Below are positions 8,582 to 18,830 of a stretch of 64,000 nt of DNA, one piece after another (the first letter of the stretch is position 1; the number at the start of each line of letters is the position of its first letter). This stretch comes from Fictibacillus sp. FJAT-27399 (GTDB lineage: Bacteria > Bacillota > Bacilli > Bacillales > Fictibacillaceae). The stretch spans positions 1-64,000 of the forward strand of contig NZ_LMVC01000007.1 in assembly GCF_001510655.1 (NCBI RefSeq). The letters run 5' to 3'. The notes under the pieces are model-generated. The model saw nothing but the letters and a program-made list of their open reading frames with translations. It was not told the DNA's origin and searched no databases. The translations under genes were made by a program, and so were the position numbers.

Positions 8582-11239
8582 TTATACTTGTTCAGATGTC
8601 TCTGGCTCTCTTGTTTCTGTTTGAGGAGCTTCGGTTTGTGGTGTTTCAGCTTTCGGTGCTTCTTTTTGAACCTCATGATCCTCGGCTTGTGGCTTCGTTC
8701 CTTCTTTTTGAGGCTCAGTGTGCTTCTGCTGCTTTTCTTGTGGAGCGTCGTCTCGTTTAACTGCCGGAGCTGAATTCTTTTTCAGTTCATTGATGGCGTC
8801 TCTCGCTTCATCACGCGTGCCTTTGCTGACATGCTTAGTCACAAGCAACGTTTGGTAGTATCTGACTGCTATTTTAAGATCATCTTCATTACCATTAGCC
8901 TTCAAGTCATTGGCATGGTTTAGCAGGAGCTGGGCTTGGTATTGAAGTTCTGGATTAACTTTGTCAGACATCCATTCACTATCAGCAGCTTTATCAAGGT
9001 AATATACAGTTTTCTCACGGTCGCCATCTGCTTTTTCACGCATGCCTTTTTGGAAGTTATCGATCGCTTCCTGTCTTTCAATCGCCATAGCTGCTTCATT
9101 TTTCGGCATACCGGAAGCACTTGCAATCATTCGGTAGACTTTTAATAGATCATTATAGCGATCGTAATAATCTCCAGAAGTATGTTGGGCAAATAGAGCT
9201 CTTGCGGCGTCGCGGAGTGTATCCTCGTTTTGTCCTTTATTGTACATCTGGTTGGATTCACTCGCATAGAAGATCGCGTCATTGTAGTTTTTGCCTGATA
9301 GCAGGTCTGCCGCTTTTCTTGAATACGCAAAGGCTTTCTTTCGGTTGAAAGCCGTTGCTTTGTCGGCTTCATTCACTCTAGGCGTTGTGCTCAGCAATTC
9401 ATAAACGCTTTCTTCTTTTTTCATATCTGCTAATTTATATTTTTCAGCAGAAGAAAGGAGTTGGCCGGCAATCTCGTTCAGTTTTCCGGTAGAAGCACTG
9501 TTTTCCCAGCTCTGAACAGATTCAGAAGCAAGGATGACTGCTTCATTTAAATCGTTAGTAGCCGCTTTAATCGCCTGGTGCATTAAGAAATAAGCGTCTA
9601 AATGGGCTGCTGCCTTCTGATCGACATCATCAGAAACCCCTGTTTCTTCGGTCAGGATCTGATAGTTGTTGATGATCTCTTGTTTGTTTGCTGTATAAGC
9701 ATCCTGTGCACTTGCAAGTTCGTCTGTTTCTTTTAATAGCGCCTCGCTGGCTTTATCTACAACCAGCTTAAAGCCGCCGAGCGGGAGGTCTGTACCGACA
9801 TAATCCCCGCCCTGTTCAACAACTTGAGCGTATTTTTTCTTATCCAATAGTTGTTTAAGAGCCTCAAGTTCATGGCCTGCTGGCAGCGGTTCATACTGCC
9901 CTGGCTCTCTTGTTCCAGCTTCTGCTCTTTCCTGCTCTACTTTGCTTGCTACAATTCCAGCTTTTAAGTCTTTAGCGCTTTGGCTGTATGTCGGAGAGTA
10001 CTGAGCGAGCATCTGGTATTTATTTAGAGCCGCTGCGATGTTGGTCGCTTGCTCCTGATGTGCAGCTTCCATTAATACTTTGTCTGCTTCGCTGTATTCG
10101 TTCGGATTCAAATCTTCTTTCGGATGCTGATCATTGTATTTTCCAATGTAATAGATAACTTGCTGTGCCTTTTCGGCATCAAGCGTTTGAGGCTGATCTC
10201 CATTACCATCACCATGGTTTTCAGGATCAGCCGGCTTGCTGAGGTAAATAGCAATCTCCTGCTCTGCAAACTTGGAATAAAGATCGGCTCTGATTTCGTC
10301 CTGAAGTTTTTTCAGATCTTTATTTTCAAAACCAAGTGATGTGATCATCTGAAGGTTGGACAAGCTGTCAGACGTCATCATTTGCTCTTGATATGCTTTT
10401 GTTTTTGCATCTGTTGCAGCTTCCACAACCATCTTGATCAAGTCATCATATTTTTCACTGTCGGGTTTAATTTCTTTTTGCCCGTAGTACATGACATTGT
10501 AAAAATCATCGTTGCCGCTGTAGCTGTCTAAACGCTCGTATAAAGATTCCGGAACGACAAGCGCTACATCCGGGAACTGGCTGCCAGGGTCTTCTCCGCC
10601 CGGATCACCAGGGTTGTCTGGATCCCCTGGATTTCCTGGATCAGTACCTCCACCAGGGTTATCTGTTCCCGGGTCTGTTCCCGGGTCTGTCCCCGGGTCT
10701 GTACCTGGGTCCGTGCCTGGATCTGTACCTGGATCTGTGCCTGGATCATCCGTTCCAGGATCAATGACCGGTGGAAGAGTTCCATCATCAACCGGCGGGG
10801 TGATTACCGGATCGGTTGGAATTGCAGGCGGTATAGGTGTTTCAATGACCACTTTATCCGAGTCTACAATTAATTGAGCAATTGGATTTTTAGGATCAGA
10901 TGCGTCTACGAGATACACTGGATTCTCGGTGTCGTCACTGAGTACAAAGCCATCACTGTTATTGCTGTTAGGAGACAGATCTTCGCCTTTACTATCTGGT
11001 TTGTTGTTCCGGTCATCTTTGACTTGGTTATCGTCCGTGTTTAGACGGATATCTTTACTTGCCTTGCTTGTATTACCTGGTTTTTTAGCTATTTCTGAAC
11101 TTGCTGTCTCAGAAGTTTGGTCCGCTTGCCAATAATACGTTCCTGTACCGGCAAGTGCCACAAGCAATGCCGCAGATGATGTCAGCATTACCTTTTTGGC
11201 TTTGGGGCTGAAAAAACTTTCATTTTCCTTTTCTGCCAT
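8582..11239 (-). CDS. membrane-anchored helical-repeat protein with DPGT linker (T7SS-associated)
   Basis: 885 residues. A short basic cytoplasmic N-terminus and one transmembrane segment (about 17-36) are followed by a low-complexity acidic region (40-140), a Pro-rich stretch, a run of DPGT tetrapeptide repeats (about 160-195) and a PGNPGDPDN tail that resembles a cell-wall-spanning spacer. Residues 225-800 are helical, TPR-like repeats; the end is Lys/Glu/Pro-rich. Topology implies N-in, C-out. It begins 12 bases after the kinase-TPR gene and belongs to the same T7SS transcription unit. It is too large and too different for EssA; it could replace EsaA as the exterior component (inference). 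No homologue is recognised. Confidence 0.65.
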   Translation of the reverse strand: MAEKENESFFSPKAKKVMLTSSAALLVALAGTGTYYWQADQTSETASSEIAKKPGNTSKASKDIRLNTDDNQVKDDRNNKPDSKGEDLSPNSNNSDGFVLSDDTENPVYLVDASDPKNPIAQLIVDSDKVVIETPIPPAIPTDPVITPPVDDGTLPPVIDPGTDDPGTDPGTDPGTDPGTDPGTDPGTDPGTDNPGGGTDPGNPGDPDNPGDPGGEDPGSQFPDVALVVPESLYERLDSYSGNDDFYNVMYYGQKEIKPDSEKYDDLIKMVVEAATDAKTKAYQEQMMTSDSLSNLQMITSLGFENKDLKKLQDEIRADLYSKFAEQEIAIYLSKPADPENHGDGNGDQPQTLDAEKAQQVIYYIGKYNDQHPKEDLNPNEYSEADKVLMEAAHQEQATNIAAALNKYQMLAQYSPTYSQSAKDLKAGIVASKVEQERAEAGTREPGQYEPLPAGHELEALKQLLDKKKYAQVVEQGGDYVGTDLPLGGFKLVVDKASEALLKETDELASAQDAYTANKQEIINNYQILTEETGVSDDVDQKAAAHLDAYFLMHQAIKAATNDLNEAVILASESVQSWENSASTGKLNEIAGQLLSSAEKYKLADMKKEESVYELLSTTPRVNEADKATAFNRKKAFAYSRKAADLLSGKNYNDAIFYASESNQMYNKGQNEDTLRDAARALFAQHTSGDYYDRYNDLLKVYRMIASASGMPKNEAAMAIERQEAIDNFQKGMREKADGDREKTVYYLDKAADSEWMSDKVNPELQYQAQLLLNHANDLKANGNEDDLKIAVRYYQTLLVTKHVSKGTRDEARDAINELKKNSAPAVKRDDAPQEKQQKHTEPQKEGTKPQAEDHEVQKEAPKAETPQTEAPQTETREPETSEQV
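10655..10765. repeat. 12-bp in-frame tandem repeat coding DPGT
   Basis: A 12-base unit encoding Asp-Pro-Gly-Thr is iterated about eight times with synonymous drift within the anchored helical protein. Such arrays change length by slippage and commonly form flexible wall-spanning linkers. Confidence 0.85.
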
Positions 11240-11251
11240 GGTTGTCCCTCC

Positions 11252-13912
11252 CTAAATCAAAACCTTTTTCACTTTCATTTCTTTAATACGTTCTTTTGCA
11301 AGATTCACATCAGTGGGGTCTTCATTGATCTGGATGACCTTTTTAAGCAGCGGTAAAGCCTTCTTGTAATTTTTTTCTTTAATCTGGAACATTCCATAAA
11401 CGAAGTAGGCATGTCCGTAGACCGGGTTCTGCTTAATCACTTTTTTATACGTTGCTTCAGCTTTTGCCTTATCTCCAACTTTTTCATATAAAATCCCTGT
11501 ATTCAGTATCGTGTTTCTCTCTTGAATTCCTAAATCAGTTACTTGATTGTAAGCATTTAATGCTTCTTTATATAAATTTTGGCTTTTCGCCTTTTGCTTT
11601 TTATCTTCAGCAAACAATCCATATTCATAGTAAAGCTGGCCGCTCAGATTTAAATAATCGATATTCGTGTAATCTTCACGCAGCAGACTGTTCGCTAACG
11701 ATATGGCGTTCTCGTAAGTTTTGGTCTTTGTTGAGTCGTCGGTTTGATTGGTTTTATTGTTGTTGATATACGCCTCAATCAGTTTCTTAATATATTTTTT
11801 ATTGGCTGGGTCAAGATCAACCGACTCCTCAAACGAATCAACAGCTTCCGTACCCTTACCTTGCCTCTTGTAAAGGTCCCCTTTTAAGTAGGCGACAAAG
11901 GCTTTCGATTTGTTATCCTTGCCTTGCAGCTGCTCTACCAGTGTATTGGCCTTTTTTAACTGGTTGATGGAAGCATAGCTGATGACAAGATCCCTGATTG
12001 CGTCCTGATGATACTTATTCTTTTTGTCTTTGTAGGCCGCTTCATAATAAGGAATGGCCTCATTGTAATTCGTCTCTATAAAATAAGCCCGGCCCATAAG
12101 ATAATTGGCTTCTGTATTTTTGGGTGAAAGCTCTTTTTTCAATTTCAAATCACTGAGATACTGAATGGCCTGCTGATTTTGTCCCTGGCTGATATAAATC
12201 GTCGCCATCTTCGTATAAAGATCCTCGGTTGGCTTCTTATCGATCGCTTTTTGGATATACTGCTCGGCCTCGCTGTACCTTCTCTGTGAAAAAGCTTCGG
12301 TTCCTAGCTTTATGTAATCGTGCCACTTTTTCTCTTGAGAAGCCTGGTACATATAATAAAGTCCGATTCCGAGGCAAACGGCTGTTACCGTCCCCGCCAT
12401 CCATTTCCAATTATTGAAAAAGAACTGCTGAACATTGAATTTCGGGCGCTCCGCCTGTCGCGTCTCAAGCGGCTCGGCAAGGGCTGCGGCTGTCGCCTTT
12501 TCTTGTTCTTCCGCGATCTGCTTCAGCTTTTCTGCTGTTGATTGCTGTTCCGCTTCCGCCCTGATCTGATTTTGAAGCTCCTCGATTATGATGGACAGCT
12601 CTTCTTTGGTTGTAAAATCCACCGAAGGAAGCTGGCTACATCGGGTATAAAAGATAAGTGCGGTATTCCAATCCTGGAGCTTTTCAAAATGCTGGGCAGC
12701 TTCGAGATAATGTGCGGGAATCAGCTCGGGACGACCGTTTTCTTCGTCCTCATTCAGCAGCATCTGCAGCTCTTCCACAACAGCCTTCTGTTCCGGAAAC
12801 TGATTCATGATGAATTGATACTCACTGTGCGCGGCTCTTTTGTTGCCAAGCCCTTCGAAAGCCGCGGCAATCCGAAGCAGTGTATCAAGGCTCATCGTCC
12901 CAAGCGGAACAGATGGTTTCTTTGAGGCCATATACTTCTCATGGCTTATGATGACAAAGTTCCTGACATGTTCAGGGAAAAGTTCAAACCACTCAGAAAA
13001 CGTCGGGCAGTCTTCAAGGCTGTTGCTTTTCCATGCCTGTTTAAATAGCTTGGCCGCTTGTTCACCAAGCGTTTCCTGAAGAGCATCAAGCAATTTTTTG
13101 TACCGTTCCGTTTCCTTCTGCATCTCATCGGTATCAAAATAACTGAAGTCATCCGCCTTAAGACTGCAAACTTCTTCCTGATGCCAGGACGCCATTTCTG
13201 CCAGGAGCACAGCTCCTGCAAAACGGTCCGCATCCTTTGACCAGACCCCGTCTTTTACATAGTTTGCTGCATAGCCTGGTGACCCGCCCGGCAGCGCTTT
13301 CGGTTCGCTCAGTTCCGGTGCGTAAAGCTCTTCTATATCGATCAGTTCAATGGCGGCAAAGTTAGGCCTTGCATTCTCTTGCAGAAATGGAAGGATGACA
13401 TTGCTCGAAGATAGATCACAGTGGGCGATGCCCGCTTCTTCCAGCTCTTTCAGAAGGAATGCCAGCATACAGGAGATGCGGAGACAGGTTTCTTTTGAAA
13501 GTGTCTGCTCTCCCATCAAGATGTCCGCCCATGTAGGACCATCGATCCATGGCATGATCAGGGAATACTCCAGATCATCATACTGCCCTATGAGTCTCGC
13601 ATGCTCACCTTCCTCAATGACAGAGCGCAGACAGGCAGACAGCCCATAAAACGAAGAATAGTTCTTCAACTGTTCGGAAAGATTGACCTGATTTTTGTTC
13701 TTGAACCTTTCCCTGAATACCTTCAGTGCGGCTTTATTTCTCGTGTTGTCCTCTTTAATCTGATAGACAGTCCCCTGCCGTCCCTCCTGCCCGTAAGGAA
13801 TATCTATCCCCTGTACGGCAGGGTGCTTAGGAAACGTATATCTCCTTTTAAACAGGCGTATGCTTTCTCTGACTTCTGGCTGAAAACTCATAATGCTAAA
13901 ACCCCTATCCAT
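11252..13912 (-). CDS. kinase-fold/TM/TPR protein, EssB-like topology
   Basis: 886 residues. Residues about 35-310 form a Ser/Thr-kinase-like domain: glycine loop GQEGRQGTVY, AALKVF lysine (64), HCDLSSSN catalytic loop with Asp166 and Asn171, and DIE (192-194) replacing DFG. Asp and Lys are retained, so activity cannot be excluded. After a helical linker (330-495) comes one transmembrane segment (502-522), and from 525 on a run of TPR repeats. Canonical T7SSb EssB/YukC has pseudokinase, TM and exterior domain in the same order, so this is a plausible enlarged EssB equivalent (inference). The start is uncertain: the ATG at 13912 has a poor ribosome site and an internal ATG seven codons later is possible. 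Confidence 0.8.
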   Translation of the reverse strand: MDRGFSIMSFQPEVRESIRLFKRRYTFPKHPAVQGIDIPYGQEGRQGTVYQIKEDNTRNKAALKVFRERFKNKNQVNLSEQLKNYSSFYGLSACLRSVIEEGEHARLIGQYDDLEYSLIMPWIDGPTWADILMGEQTLSKETCLRISCMLAFLLKELEEAGIAHCDLSSSNVILPFLQENARPNFAAIELIDIEELYAPELSEPKALPGGSPGYAANYVKDGVWSKDADRFAGAVLLAEMASWHQEEVCSLKADDFSYFDTDEMQKETERYKKLLDALQETLGEQAAKLFKQAWKSNSLEDCPTFSEWFELFPEHVRNFVIISHEKYMASKKPSVPLGTMSLDTLLRIAAAFEGLGNKRAAHSEYQFIMNQFPEQKAVVEELQMLLNEDEENGRPELIPAHYLEAAQHFEKLQDWNTALIFYTRCSQLPSVDFTTKEELSIIIEELQNQIRAEAEQQSTAEKLKQIAEEQEKATAAALAEPLETRQAERPKFNVQQFFFNNWKWMAGTVTAVCLGIGLYYMYQASQEKKWHDYIKLGTEAFSQRRYSEAEQYIQKAIDKKPTEDLYTKMATIYISQGQNQQAIQYLSDLKLKKELSPKNTEANYLMGRAYFIETNYNEAIPYYEAAYKDKKNKYHQDAIRDLVISYASINQLKKANTLVEQLQGKDNKSKAFVAYLKGDLYKRQGKGTEAVDSFEESVDLDPANKKYIKKLIEAYINNNKTNQTDDSTKTKTYENAISLANSLLREDYTNIDYLNLSGQLYYEYGLFAEDKKQKAKSQNLYKEALNAYNQVTDLGIQERNTILNTGILYEKVGDKAKAEATYKKVIKQNPVYGHAYFVYGMFQIKEKNYKKALPLLKKVIQINEDPTDVNLAKERIKEMKVKKVLI

Positions 13913-13937
13913 GCAACCATTAGGCTAAATAATTGCC

Positions 13938-13965
13938 AATATAATACATTCTCTTTTTTCGACAA
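13938..13965 (-). promoter_or_regulatory. possible sigma-A promoter for the second T7SS unit
   Basis: On the minus strand there is TTGTCG, a 16-base spacer and TATATT, about 30 bases before the kinase-TPR start. It sits in the AT-rich gap 13913-14390 between the WXG100 gene and the kinase-TPR gene. Apart from this and the terminator at its right end, I see no gene in that gap. Confidence 0.4.
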
Positions 13966-14329
13966 TATTAAACCATAAATCTAGTACTATATGTATTATT
14001 TTACAAAAAACGTTTACAAAAATATACAATACTTTCTTAACTTACTAGCTGGTTCTGCACAATGCAAATCCTAACAAAAGGAAAAAACAAAAGCTGTAAT
14101 TAGCATAGCAAACCTTGCAAGCAAGCCGTTCCACTTATACACAAAAAATCGCAATAAACAATGATCGTAAAAACATTCTCGGCAGAGCTTTCAAACAATC
14201 GTTTAATTCCTGAGAAACTGAAGATAAAGAGTACGTTATATACCGAATTGGAAGCGAGTATAAGCACTAAAAAAAATAAAAGTCCAAACACATGACCATC
14301 TGCTGCCTGCCAAATTGGAATCACCCAAA

Positions 14330-14362
14330 ACAAAAGACCAGCCAAAGGAATTGACTAGTCTT
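14330..14362 (-). terminator. Terminator after the T7SS WXG100 gene
   Basis: On the minus strand AAGACTAGTC pairs with GGCTGGTCTT (10 bp including G-U pairs), followed by TTGTTTTG. It lies 28 bases after the WXG100 stop and splits the T7SS locus into two transcription units. Confidence 0.75.
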
Positions 14363-14390
14363 TCTTGTTTGCTTGAAATCAATAGATTCC

Positions 14391-14663
14391 TTATTGTGCG
14401 TCGACTGTGCGGAAACGAGTTGCGATTTGACGAAGCTCTTGGTCGATGTTGTCAAGTAACTGCACATAAGCCTCCATGTGGCGGCGGGATTGTTCGAATT
14501 GGTCGAAGAAGCGTTTTTTCGTTGCTCCATCCCATTTACCTTCAAGTGATTGAAGTGCTTGGTAAAGCTGTTGTGTTTGAGTGCGGCTGTTTTCAGATCC
14601 AGTTCTAAATTTCGATGCAATTCCTTCTAGTTCTTCTGGTGTTACGAGAATTCTTACTGACAT
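14391..14663 (-). CDS. esxA: WXG100 protein EsxA/YukE-like
   Basis: 90 residues, two helices with the turn KWDG (Trp44, Gly46), the WXG motif of EsxA/YukE/ESAT-6. It has the usual family length and a good GGGAG ribosome site. WXG100 proteins are secreted as dimers and are needed for T7SS function. It is separated from the EssC-like gene by 130 bases and followed by its own terminator, as expected for a highly expressed substrate gene. Confidence 0.92.
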   Translation of the reverse strand: MSVRILVTPEELEGIASKFRTGSENSRTQTQQLYQALQSLEGKWDGATKKRFFDQFEQSRRHMEAYVQLLDNIDQELRQIATRFRTVDAQ

Positions 14664-14792
14664 TCATTTCATCTCCCTTTTTTCCATTATGAGGCAAATA
14701 TACAATACATTTACCCAGTTAGATACATCTTAAATCCATTTTCATCCTTTTTTCCTAGCATAATTGGTAACAATTTACCTATATATAGTAAG

Positions 14793-17700
14793 CTACGCTT
14801 CAAAAACATGGTTCTTTTCACGGACTAAAGTCTCCCATTCATTTCGTTCTTCAAGCGTAATAAAAGGAAGAGCGGCTTTAATCTTCGTATGTTTTCCTTT
14901 GATGATGTAGCCGTCCCCTGCTGGAAGCTCTTTATCTGTTTCCGTATGAGGCAGGCGCATATTAAAGAAATAAAGATCATTGCTCAATGTAGAACCCAGC
15001 AGGAATCCGGCAAACTTTTTCTTGATGTTCATGAACCAGCCATCATGCATATAGCTGTTCATGCTTGTAATCGAACCTGCCAGCATAAAGTGGATGTTCT
15101 TCTGGCGTGCCTCTCTCGTCAGCTTCTCAAGCTGGTCTTTGATCTCAAAATCCATATTCATCTGCTGCATAAAGTTTTCCGCATCATCGATCATGATGAC
15201 AACAGGAGGATAGGAATTTTCTTCTTGCCCGTTCCCCCATCCGAAGGAGAGGCTGTCGCTTTTTCTTTCCTCCATCTTGGCAGAAATCTCGCTGAACAGC
15301 TCTTTTGCCTGCATGAAATCTGCTGCATAGCCCTTCACATGAGGAAAGGCCGCCATGCTCATGATGCCTTTCGTCTGCGGCTCCATCTCGATTAAATAGA
15401 GATCAAGCTGATCGGCAGGGTTTTGGTACATCAGCGATAAGGCCAGCGTTTGGAGAAGCGACGTTTTCCCGGATTCCACACGGCCCGTGACAAACACATG
15501 GTCTGCATCATCCAGATCGAGCGACTGGATGTCCAAATCCTCTACATCAATACCATACGGCAGCAGTTTCGAAATTGCCGTCGGAAACTCGTCCAGCAGC
15601 TGGTTTAAGGAAATTTCGCGAGGAAGCATCTGAATTGGTTTTGCCCGTTCTCCTTTCGCCTCGTCCGCCATCTTTCCGGAAATCTCCCGGATAAAGGATA
15701 CCTTTTCAAGCTCACTCCCTCCGTTATAAGGAAGCATCCCCTGAAAGATATGGGGCGGATTGTGTCCCTTCACAAACCCGCGGCCTTCCGGCAAGTTGGC
15801 CGCAGCAAAATTCGGCCGTCCAACAGCATAGTAGTAATCGGTATGGTCAGCCAGTTCAAAAGAGACCATGGAGGCGAAGTTGCTTCTATAGCGCTCGTAC
15901 ATGTCGTTCGTCTGGTTTGCCGTAGCGAACGTAAGGATGCCGTAAGTCGCCCCCTCACGAAGGATCGTTTCCAGCTTCTCATTCTCAAATTCAAACGTTG
16001 ACCGGAACCGGTGATATCCGTCAATCACGAGCAGCAGGACAGGCAGGGATTTTTTTGTGATGCTGCGGTACGTTTCGAGCGAGCTTACCCCTTCATTGGA
16101 GAATAGCTCTTTCCGCTTCGCCAGTTCTTTCAGGAAATAACGGAACAGCCGCTGCAATTTTTCCGTATCTTCTTCATGTACGACCCCGCCAACTTGCGGA
16201 AAACGGGCAAAGTCTTTCAACTGCCGGCTAAAGTCCACGATGTACGTATGCAGATCGCGTGGACCATGCTGATAGAACAAGGAAAGAAGTGTGGACTGCA
16301 GGAACGTCGTTTTCCCGGATCCAGGCATCCCGAATGCCATCAGGTGTCCTTCCTTCAGATCCAGCTCCAATGGATACTGAGCTTGATTGCCCACATCATC
16401 AATGATGCCGACTTTCGGCTCCATCCACTTTTCCCTCGATTCCCAAGCACCGGAAGTCCAATTCTCGGTTTCTATCAAATCGGAGATCGGAAGACTTTCA
16501 GGCAGCGGCTGCAGCCAAGGACCCGGCAGCGGATGAACATTGTTCTTCTCCGCTTCTTCCTTCATATGCCGGATTAGCACTTGAATCTGCTTTTCTGCGG
16601 TCTTGCCTTCTGTCTTGATTCTTTTTTGCACTTCATCAGTTCCATCGAGCTTCACTTCGGAAATGGTGGCAATATTGGCCTCTTCCTCGTTCTCAGGATG
16701 ATACCCTGCCCCGCTCCAAGCGGATTGGAAGTATTCCAGTACTTCGTTGTTGCCGACCTGGAAATAGGCCCGTCCAGGAACGTTGATGCTCGCAGCGTTT
16801 GGAATCTTGATCATTTCGCGGCTGTCGTTATCATCCTGTACCCGCAGACAGATGCGGAAACGGGAGTTACTCCAGATCTTCTCATCCACTACTCCGGCTG
16901 GTTTCTGTGTAGCGAGCAGAAGATGGACGCCAAGCGTACGCCCGATCGCGGCGATCGAAATCAGCTCATCCATGAATTCTGGCTGATCTTTTTTCAGCTG
17001 GGCAAACTCATCAATGATGATGAACAAGTGAGGCAGCGGTTCTTTTGTCTTCCACTCGGATCGGAAGTATTCATCAATATGCTGAATGTTGCCCGCCCGG
17101 TTAAACAGCTTCTGGCGCCTCTCCAGCTCAGCTCGCAGCGAGACCTTCGCCCGGTTGATCAGGTTAGGATCCTCCAAGTTTGTAATGGTTGCCACGACAT
17201 GCGGCAGTCCTTGGAACGTATTGGACATTCCGCCGCCTTTATAATCGATGAGCATGAACGCCATATCATGCGGGTGGTAAGTGGCCGCAAGAGAAAGAAT
17301 CATCGACTGGATGACTTCACTTTTTCCTGAACCGGTCGTGCCTGCCATCAGACCATGCGGACCATGGCCTTTCTTTTCAATCTTATCGTGGATGTTCAAA
17401 TAGACCGGTTTGCGGCCTTCTCTTACTCCAATCGCGACAGGAAGCGTAGTCGGATAGCGGTTTTGGCTCCACTTGGACACAACATCCAGTTCTTCTACTT
17501 TTTTCACGCCGTACATATCCAAAAACGGCAGAACCTTGGGGATTACTCCTGCAGAGGACTGCTTCACCCTTAGCGGTGCAATCATACGTGACATCGTTTT
17601 TGCCTCGGTCAGCGTAAAGTGGTCGATCGCTATTTTTTCAGAGCCAGTAAAGTAAACCACTTCATCCTGGTCATTGGAGAACGTTTCATACAATTGAGCC

Positions 17701-18818
17701 ACACCGTCTCTCACTTCAACGATCAGTTCGCACTCCATCGGCAGTGCTTCTTTCGTCGGAGCAAGCAGAATGGCGGATGCGCCGATCGAATCTCCCTGTT
17801 TTAAAATGAGCGGCAAGAGGGAATCATCCTCCAGCAGAGAAAGGCTTGGCAGGAAAAAGACATATTCAGGAATATGAACAACGTCATCATCTTTTCCATC
17901 ATTTTCAAGCTTTCTGATGTTGAGGCTGCTGTACAGCCTTTCAAACAGTTTCTGTGTCATCAGCTTTCCTTCAGCTACATACCGCCTTTCCCGGTCCTCA
18001 TCCCAAACGTGAGGCAGCCATTTCATCCAGCTCCACTGTTCGCTTTCGATTTCAGGATAGGCACTGACAAGCTTCACTTCTTCCGGAGATTGGTGGGTGA
18101 CAAGCTGAAGAGCCAGTACGCGGGCCATCTCCAGGATATCCGCACGCTCCCCGACCAGTCCGACCACACGCTTTTCCTGAAGCGGGATCGAAACCGGGAC
18201 ATTCTGCAGCTCACGGTATTCGGTCTGCAATTTTTGCGCTTCCGCAATGAGCGGATTCACATCATAACCATCCTGTGCCGGTACTTCAATCTCCATTTTA
18301 AACGGACGAGAACCGAGGCCGAGGCGCAAGTCCATAAAGTCTTCAGAATTATAGGCTCGTTCCCATAACGAACTCTTTCGGTCTGCAATCCGGCGTACAC
18401 AGTCCTGAGGATTCGGATCTTTTTCCCGAAGAAAACGGGACTGCCTGTTCTTCAGGTCTTCAATTTCTCCATGATGCTTCTTAATCTGTTCGTAATACTC
18501 ATTGTGCAGCTGCTCCACTTCAAGCTTGTATGCTTTCTTCTTTTTGAAAAAAAGAATGATCGTCGCAATATAGGAGCCGAGCATCGGAATACTCATCGCC
18601 ATCATAAAAATGGCATAGCTCGCACTGTTGTACATCGTTTTTGAAATATAGTACATGATTCCTACGGTTGCGAGCGTCAGAAAGATTGGAATGATCATGG
18701 ACTCGAATGAAAATTTCGGCTCTGCCGGTTCACCTTTTGGACGGTGAACGACCATCCTTCCTGAAGGCATCACGAGCTTTAACCGCGGAGATCGTTTAAA
18801 ATACGGCGACTTCCTCAT
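14793..18818 (-). CDS. essC: T7SS motor ATPase EssC/YukB-like, without FHA domains
   Basis: 1341 residues. Two transmembrane segments (about 40-58 and 66-91) are followed by three FtsK/SpoIIIE-type ATPase domains: GTTGSGKS (493-500) with Walker B LFIIIDEFAQ, GMPGSGKT (830-837) with LLVIDGY, and a third P-loop GRVESGKT (1112-1119) with VVIMIDDAEN. This is the membrane motor of type VII secretion. Canonical EssC/YukB has two N-terminal FHA domains before the TM pair and is about 1480 residues; here only 38 residues precede the first TM, so the FHA part is absent and the layout resembles actinobacterial EccC. It is 12 bases from the EsaB-like gene, in one operon with the phosphatase and vWA genes. 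Confidence 0.92.
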   Translation of the reverse strand: MRKSPYFKRSPRLKLVMPSGRMVVHRPKGEPAEPKFSFESMIIPIFLTLATVGIMYYISKTMYNSASYAIFMMAMSIPMLGSYIATIILFFKKKKAYKLEVEQLHNEYYEQIKKHHGEIEDLKNRQSRFLREKDPNPQDCVRRIADRKSSLWERAYNSEDFMDLRLGLGSRPFKMEIEVPAQDGYDVNPLIAEAQKLQTEYRELQNVPVSIPLQEKRVVGLVGERADILEMARVLALQLVTHQSPEEVKLVSAYPEIESEQWSWMKWLPHVWDEDRERRYVAEGKLMTQKLFERLYSSLNIRKLENDGKDDDVVHIPEYVFFLPSLSLLEDDSLLPLILKQGDSIGASAILLAPTKEALPMECELIVEVRDGVAQLYETFSNDQDEVVYFTGSEKIAIDHFTLTEAKTMSRMIAPLRVKQSSAGVIPKVLPFLDMYGVKKVEELDVVSKWSQNRYPTTLPVAIGVREGRKPVYLNIHDKIEKKGHGPHGLMAGTTGSGKSEVIQSMILSLAATYHPHDMAFMLIDYKGGGMSNTFQGLPHVVATITNLEDPNLINRAKVSLRAELERRQKLFNRAGNIQHIDEYFRSEWKTKEPLPHLFIIIDEFAQLKKDQPEFMDELISIAAIGRTLGVHLLLATQKPAGVVDEKIWSNSRFRICLRVQDDNDSREMIKIPNAASINVPGRAYFQVGNNEVLEYFQSAWSGAGYHPENEEEANIATISEVKLDGTDEVQKRIKTEGKTAEKQIQVLIRHMKEEAEKNNVHPLPGPWLQPLPESLPISDLIETENWTSGAWESREKWMEPKVGIIDDVGNQAQYPLELDLKEGHLMAFGMPGSGKTTFLQSTLLSLFYQHGPRDLHTYIVDFSRQLKDFARFPQVGGVVHEEDTEKLQRLFRYFLKELAKRKELFSNEGVSSLETYRSITKKSLPVLLLVIDGYHRFRSTFEFENEKLETILREGATYGILTFATANQTNDMYERYRSNFASMVSFELADHTDYYYAVGRPNFAAANLPEGRGFVKGHNPPHIFQGMLPYNGGSELEKVSFIREISGKMADEAKGERAKPIQMLPREISLNQLLDEFPTAISKLLPYGIDVEDLDIQSLDLDDADHVFVTGRVESGKTSLLQTLALSLMYQNPADQLDLYLIEMEPQTKGIMSMAAFPHVKGYAADFMQAKELFSEISAKMEERKSDSLSFGWGNGQEENSYPPVVIMIDDAENFMQQMNMDFEIKDQLEKLTREARQKNIHFMLAGSITSMNSYMHDGWFMNIKKKFAGFLLGSTLSNDLYFFNMRLPHTETDKELPAGDGYIIKGKHTKIKAALPFITLEERNEWETLVREKNHVFEA

Positions 18819-18830
18819 CTCGTTCCCTCC

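Noticed and set aside
10614-10877. plus-strand VPGS-repeat frame
   Set aside because: It is the antisense shadow of the DPGT repeat in the 885-residue protein.
14100-14345. 81-codon hydrophobic frame on the minus strand between the WXG100 and kinase-TPR genes
   Set aside because: It would start at TTG inside the terminator hairpin without a ribosome site; AT-rich non-coding DNA easily gives hydrophobic frames.
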